Source: Candidatus Zixiibacteriota bacterium
GTDB taxonomy: Bacteria; Zixibacteria; MSB-5A5; CAIYYT01
Assembly (NCBI GenBank): GCA_026397575.1
Contig: JAPLUP010000203.1
Location: 1-7,409, forward strand
Direction: 5' to 3'
Length of the DNA: 7,409 bases
The notes under the pieces were generated by a model. That model was given only the letters and a program-made list of their open reading frames with translations. It ran no database searches and had not been told where the DNA came from. Shown here one piece after another: positions 6,407 to 7,409 of the stretch. Position 1 is the stretch's first letter, and the number at the start of each line of letters is the position of its first letter. The translations under genes and the position numbers were made by a program.

Positions 6407-6475
6407 CGCTCTGAATTACGGGTTTGTTCAATTCGAAATCAACAGATAATATGACGGCGCCAACATCCTTTATCG

Positions 6476-6494
6476 CACTGACTTGGATTCAGTG
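6476..6494. promoter_or_regulatory. Dyad CACTGA-N7-TCAGTG between the acetyltransferase and HNH genes
   Basis: A perfect 6-bp inverted repeat with a 7-nt centre lies 70 bp upstream of the acetyltransferase start and 68 bp upstream of the HNH -35. The half-site spacing and location suit an operator for either divergent gene. There is no T-tract, so terminator function is unlikely. A chance occurrence is possible because only 12 bases are specified. Confidence 0.3.
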
Positions 6495-6561
6495 ACACAA
6501 GCGGGGACCTGTAGCAGCACTTCCTTCTGTATCGAGTTGCCGCCGAGATGCACTTTTTAGA

Positions 6562-6590
6562 TTGACTATGACAGGGCCGGACGTTAGTAT
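6562..6590 (+). promoter_or_regulatory. Sigma70-type promoter for the HNH-trpS unit
   Basis: A -35 TTGACT (6562-6567, 5 of 6) and a -10 TAGTAT (6585-6590, 4 of 6) are 17 bp apart. Transcription would begin near 6597 and leave a short leader of about 20 nt, with GGAG at 6608-6611 placed 5 nt before the ATG. It is the only good plus-strand promoter candidate in this gap. Confidence 0.5.
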
Positions 6591-6616
6591 AGGCATATCG
6601 GATTTACGGAGTTCGA

Positions 6617-7123
6617 ATGCTGAACGACAATGTATTGATAGTGAATCAGAACTACGAACCGTTGATTACTACAAGTGTTAAGCGAGCAATTGTTTTGGTG
6701 TTTCTCGGTAAAGCGTCGATGGTCGAAGCCCGGCGGGGGCGAATGGTTCGCTCTGTCAGCCGTGTTTTTGAAGAACCATCCATTGTACGACTCGAGATCT
6801 ACGCACGTGTCCCGCAGAAGCAAGTGATGCTTAATCGCAAGAATGTAATCAAGCGTGATGGCGGCGTCTGCCAGTATTGCGGCACGACCTCCGGTGTTAT
6901 GACCATCGATCATGTTATTCCCAAGCTGCGCCGCGGCGGTGATATCTGGGAGAACCTGGTCTGTGCCTGCGACAAGTGCAATAACAAGAAGGGCAATCGC
7001 TTACCGGAAGAAGCCGGGATGCGACTGCGCAGCAAACCTCGCCGACCAAGCGATCTGACGTTCATTCGTCAATTGGTCACCAAGGGCGACGAGGTCTGGA
7101 AAAAGTACCTCTTTGTGGGTTGA
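6617..7123 (+). CDS. HNH endonuclease family protein with zinc-binding CxxC pairs
   Basis: This 168-residue protein has an N-terminal strand-rich part (1-70: VLIVNQNYEPL, then VKRAIVLVFLGKASMVEA), typical of a widespread family of chromosomal HNH proteins. An HNH domain follows at about 74-128. The zinc ligands are two Cys pairs, CQYC (85-88) and CDKC (118-121). The catalytic ββα-metal motif reads TIDHVIPK with His99, then GG...WENLV with Asn113, then CNNKKGN with Asn122. All expected positions are intact, so a metal-dependent nuclease is plausible, but the physiological role of this stand-alone family is not established. Nothing here ties it to restriction, phage packaging or an intron. A good GGAG site precedes the ATG. 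trpS starts 3 nt after its stop, so the two are almost certainly co-transcribed. Confidence 0.9.
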   Translation: MLNDNVLIVNQNYEPLITTSVKRAIVLVFLGKASMVEARRGRMVRSVSRVFEEPSIVRLEIYARVPQKQVMLNRKNVIKRDGGVCQYCGTTSGVMTIDHVIPKLRRGGDIWENLVCACDKCNNKKGNRLPEEAGMRLRSKPRRPSDLTFIRQLVTKGDEVWKKYLFVG

Positions 7124-7126
7124 TTC

Positions 7127-7409
7127 ATGGCAAAACAAGTGATTCTCTCCGGCATGCAGCCGACCGGTCGACTGCATCTTGGCAATCTTGAAGGTGCGCT
7201 GGCCAACTGGGTAGCGTTGCAAGATGACTACGATATGTATTGCTGCATTGTCGACTGGCACTCTCTGACCGCCAGATTCGATGATCTGGCATCCATGGAT
7301 GACGATATCGTGCAGATGGCCATTGACTATCTGGCGGCCGGCCTTGATCCCCACAAGGTCGCGATCTTCATCCAGTCGCAAGTCAAAGAGCATGCCGAGC
7401 TGCATTTGT
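7127..7409 (+). CDS. trpS: Tryptophanyl-tRNA synthetase, N-terminal 94 residues (3' end beyond window)
   Basis: The product charges tRNA-Trp with tryptophan using ATP in the cytoplasm. The visible part is the start of the class I Rossmann fold: SGMQPTGRLHLGNLEGAL (8-25) contains the TrpRS form of the HIGH signature (HLGN, 17-20). It is followed by the helix ANWVALQ and by the conserved strand IVDWHSLTAR (41-50). The KMSKS loop and anticodon-binding region lie outside the window. ATG 7127 is 3 nt after the HNH stop and has only a weak GTGGG-like ribosome-binding site inside the HNH 3' end, so translation probably depends on coupling. No Trp leader peptide or T-box is seen immediately upstream. 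The family call is firm. Confidence 0.95.
   Translation, partial: MAKQVILSGMQPTGRLHLGNLEGALANWVALQDDYDMYCCIVDWHSLTARFDDLASMDDDIVQMAIDYLAAGLDPHKVAIFIQSQVKEHAELHL

Noticed and set aside
6446..6451. Minus-strand -10 TATTAT for the acetyltransferase gene
   Set aside because: No -35 resembling TTGACA lies 16-18 bp upstream on that strand and there is no TGn extension, so it is too weak to call.
6617..7123. HNH protein as a homing endonuclease, restriction enzyme or phage nuclease
   Set aside because: It has no intron, methyltransferase, terminase or other mobile-element context. It sits in a housekeeping operon with trpS and has the composition of its neighbours.

Overview
The window looks like ordinary bacterial chromosome: densely packed single-copy genes, short intergenic gaps, good Shine-Dalgarno sites and roughly even GC content. 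The lipobox protein at the left edge implies an envelope that uses lipoproteins. An Arg-type elongation factor P, an RNase HIII-like enzyme with no N-terminal domain, a WYL regulator and a large GAF sensor suggest an uncultivated lineage near the FCB group. Candidate phylum Zixibacteria comes to mind from the style of the lipoprotein N-terminus, but this is a recollection-based guess that needs a database search.

Layout. Positions 1-732 (minus) carry the first 244 codons of a secreted lipoprotein that runs off the left edge. A 283-bp gap between divergent genes (733-1015) holds hairpin-forming GC-rich sequence and a cluster of three small dyads at the start of a WYL-domain regulator (1016-1960, plus). 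A good sigma70-type promoter (1975-2003) then drives efp (2061-2618) and, 10 nt downstream from a TTG start, an RNase HII/HIII-family gene (2629-3279). Next is a 682-residue membrane-anchored protein with three GAF-like regions and a degenerate histidine-kinase dimerisation segment (3422-5470, plus). It converges, with only 6 nt between stop codons, on a tandem GNAT-type acetyltransferase gene (5477-6406, minus). A 210-bp gap between divergent genes (6407-6616) carries a 6-bp dyad and a promoter for an HNH-family protein gene (6617-7123, plus). That gene is followed 3 nt later by the 5' end of trpS (from 7127), cut by the right edge.

How the genes relate. Two likely transcription units are housekeeping: efp with the RNase H gene (relief of ribosome stalling, removal of RNA-DNA hybrids) and HNH with trpS (tryptophanyl-tRNA supply plus a zinc HNH protein of unknown role). 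The other genes appear to be single units for regulation, sensing or acetylation. I see no mobile element, CRISPR array, phage gene, RNA gene or recognisable defence system. The most notable points are a kinase-like sensor with Lys in place of the phospho-accepting His and no ATPase domain, the RNase HIII-like enzyme lacking its usual substrate-binding domain, the Arg32-type EF-P, and the dyad cluster at the WYL regulator start.
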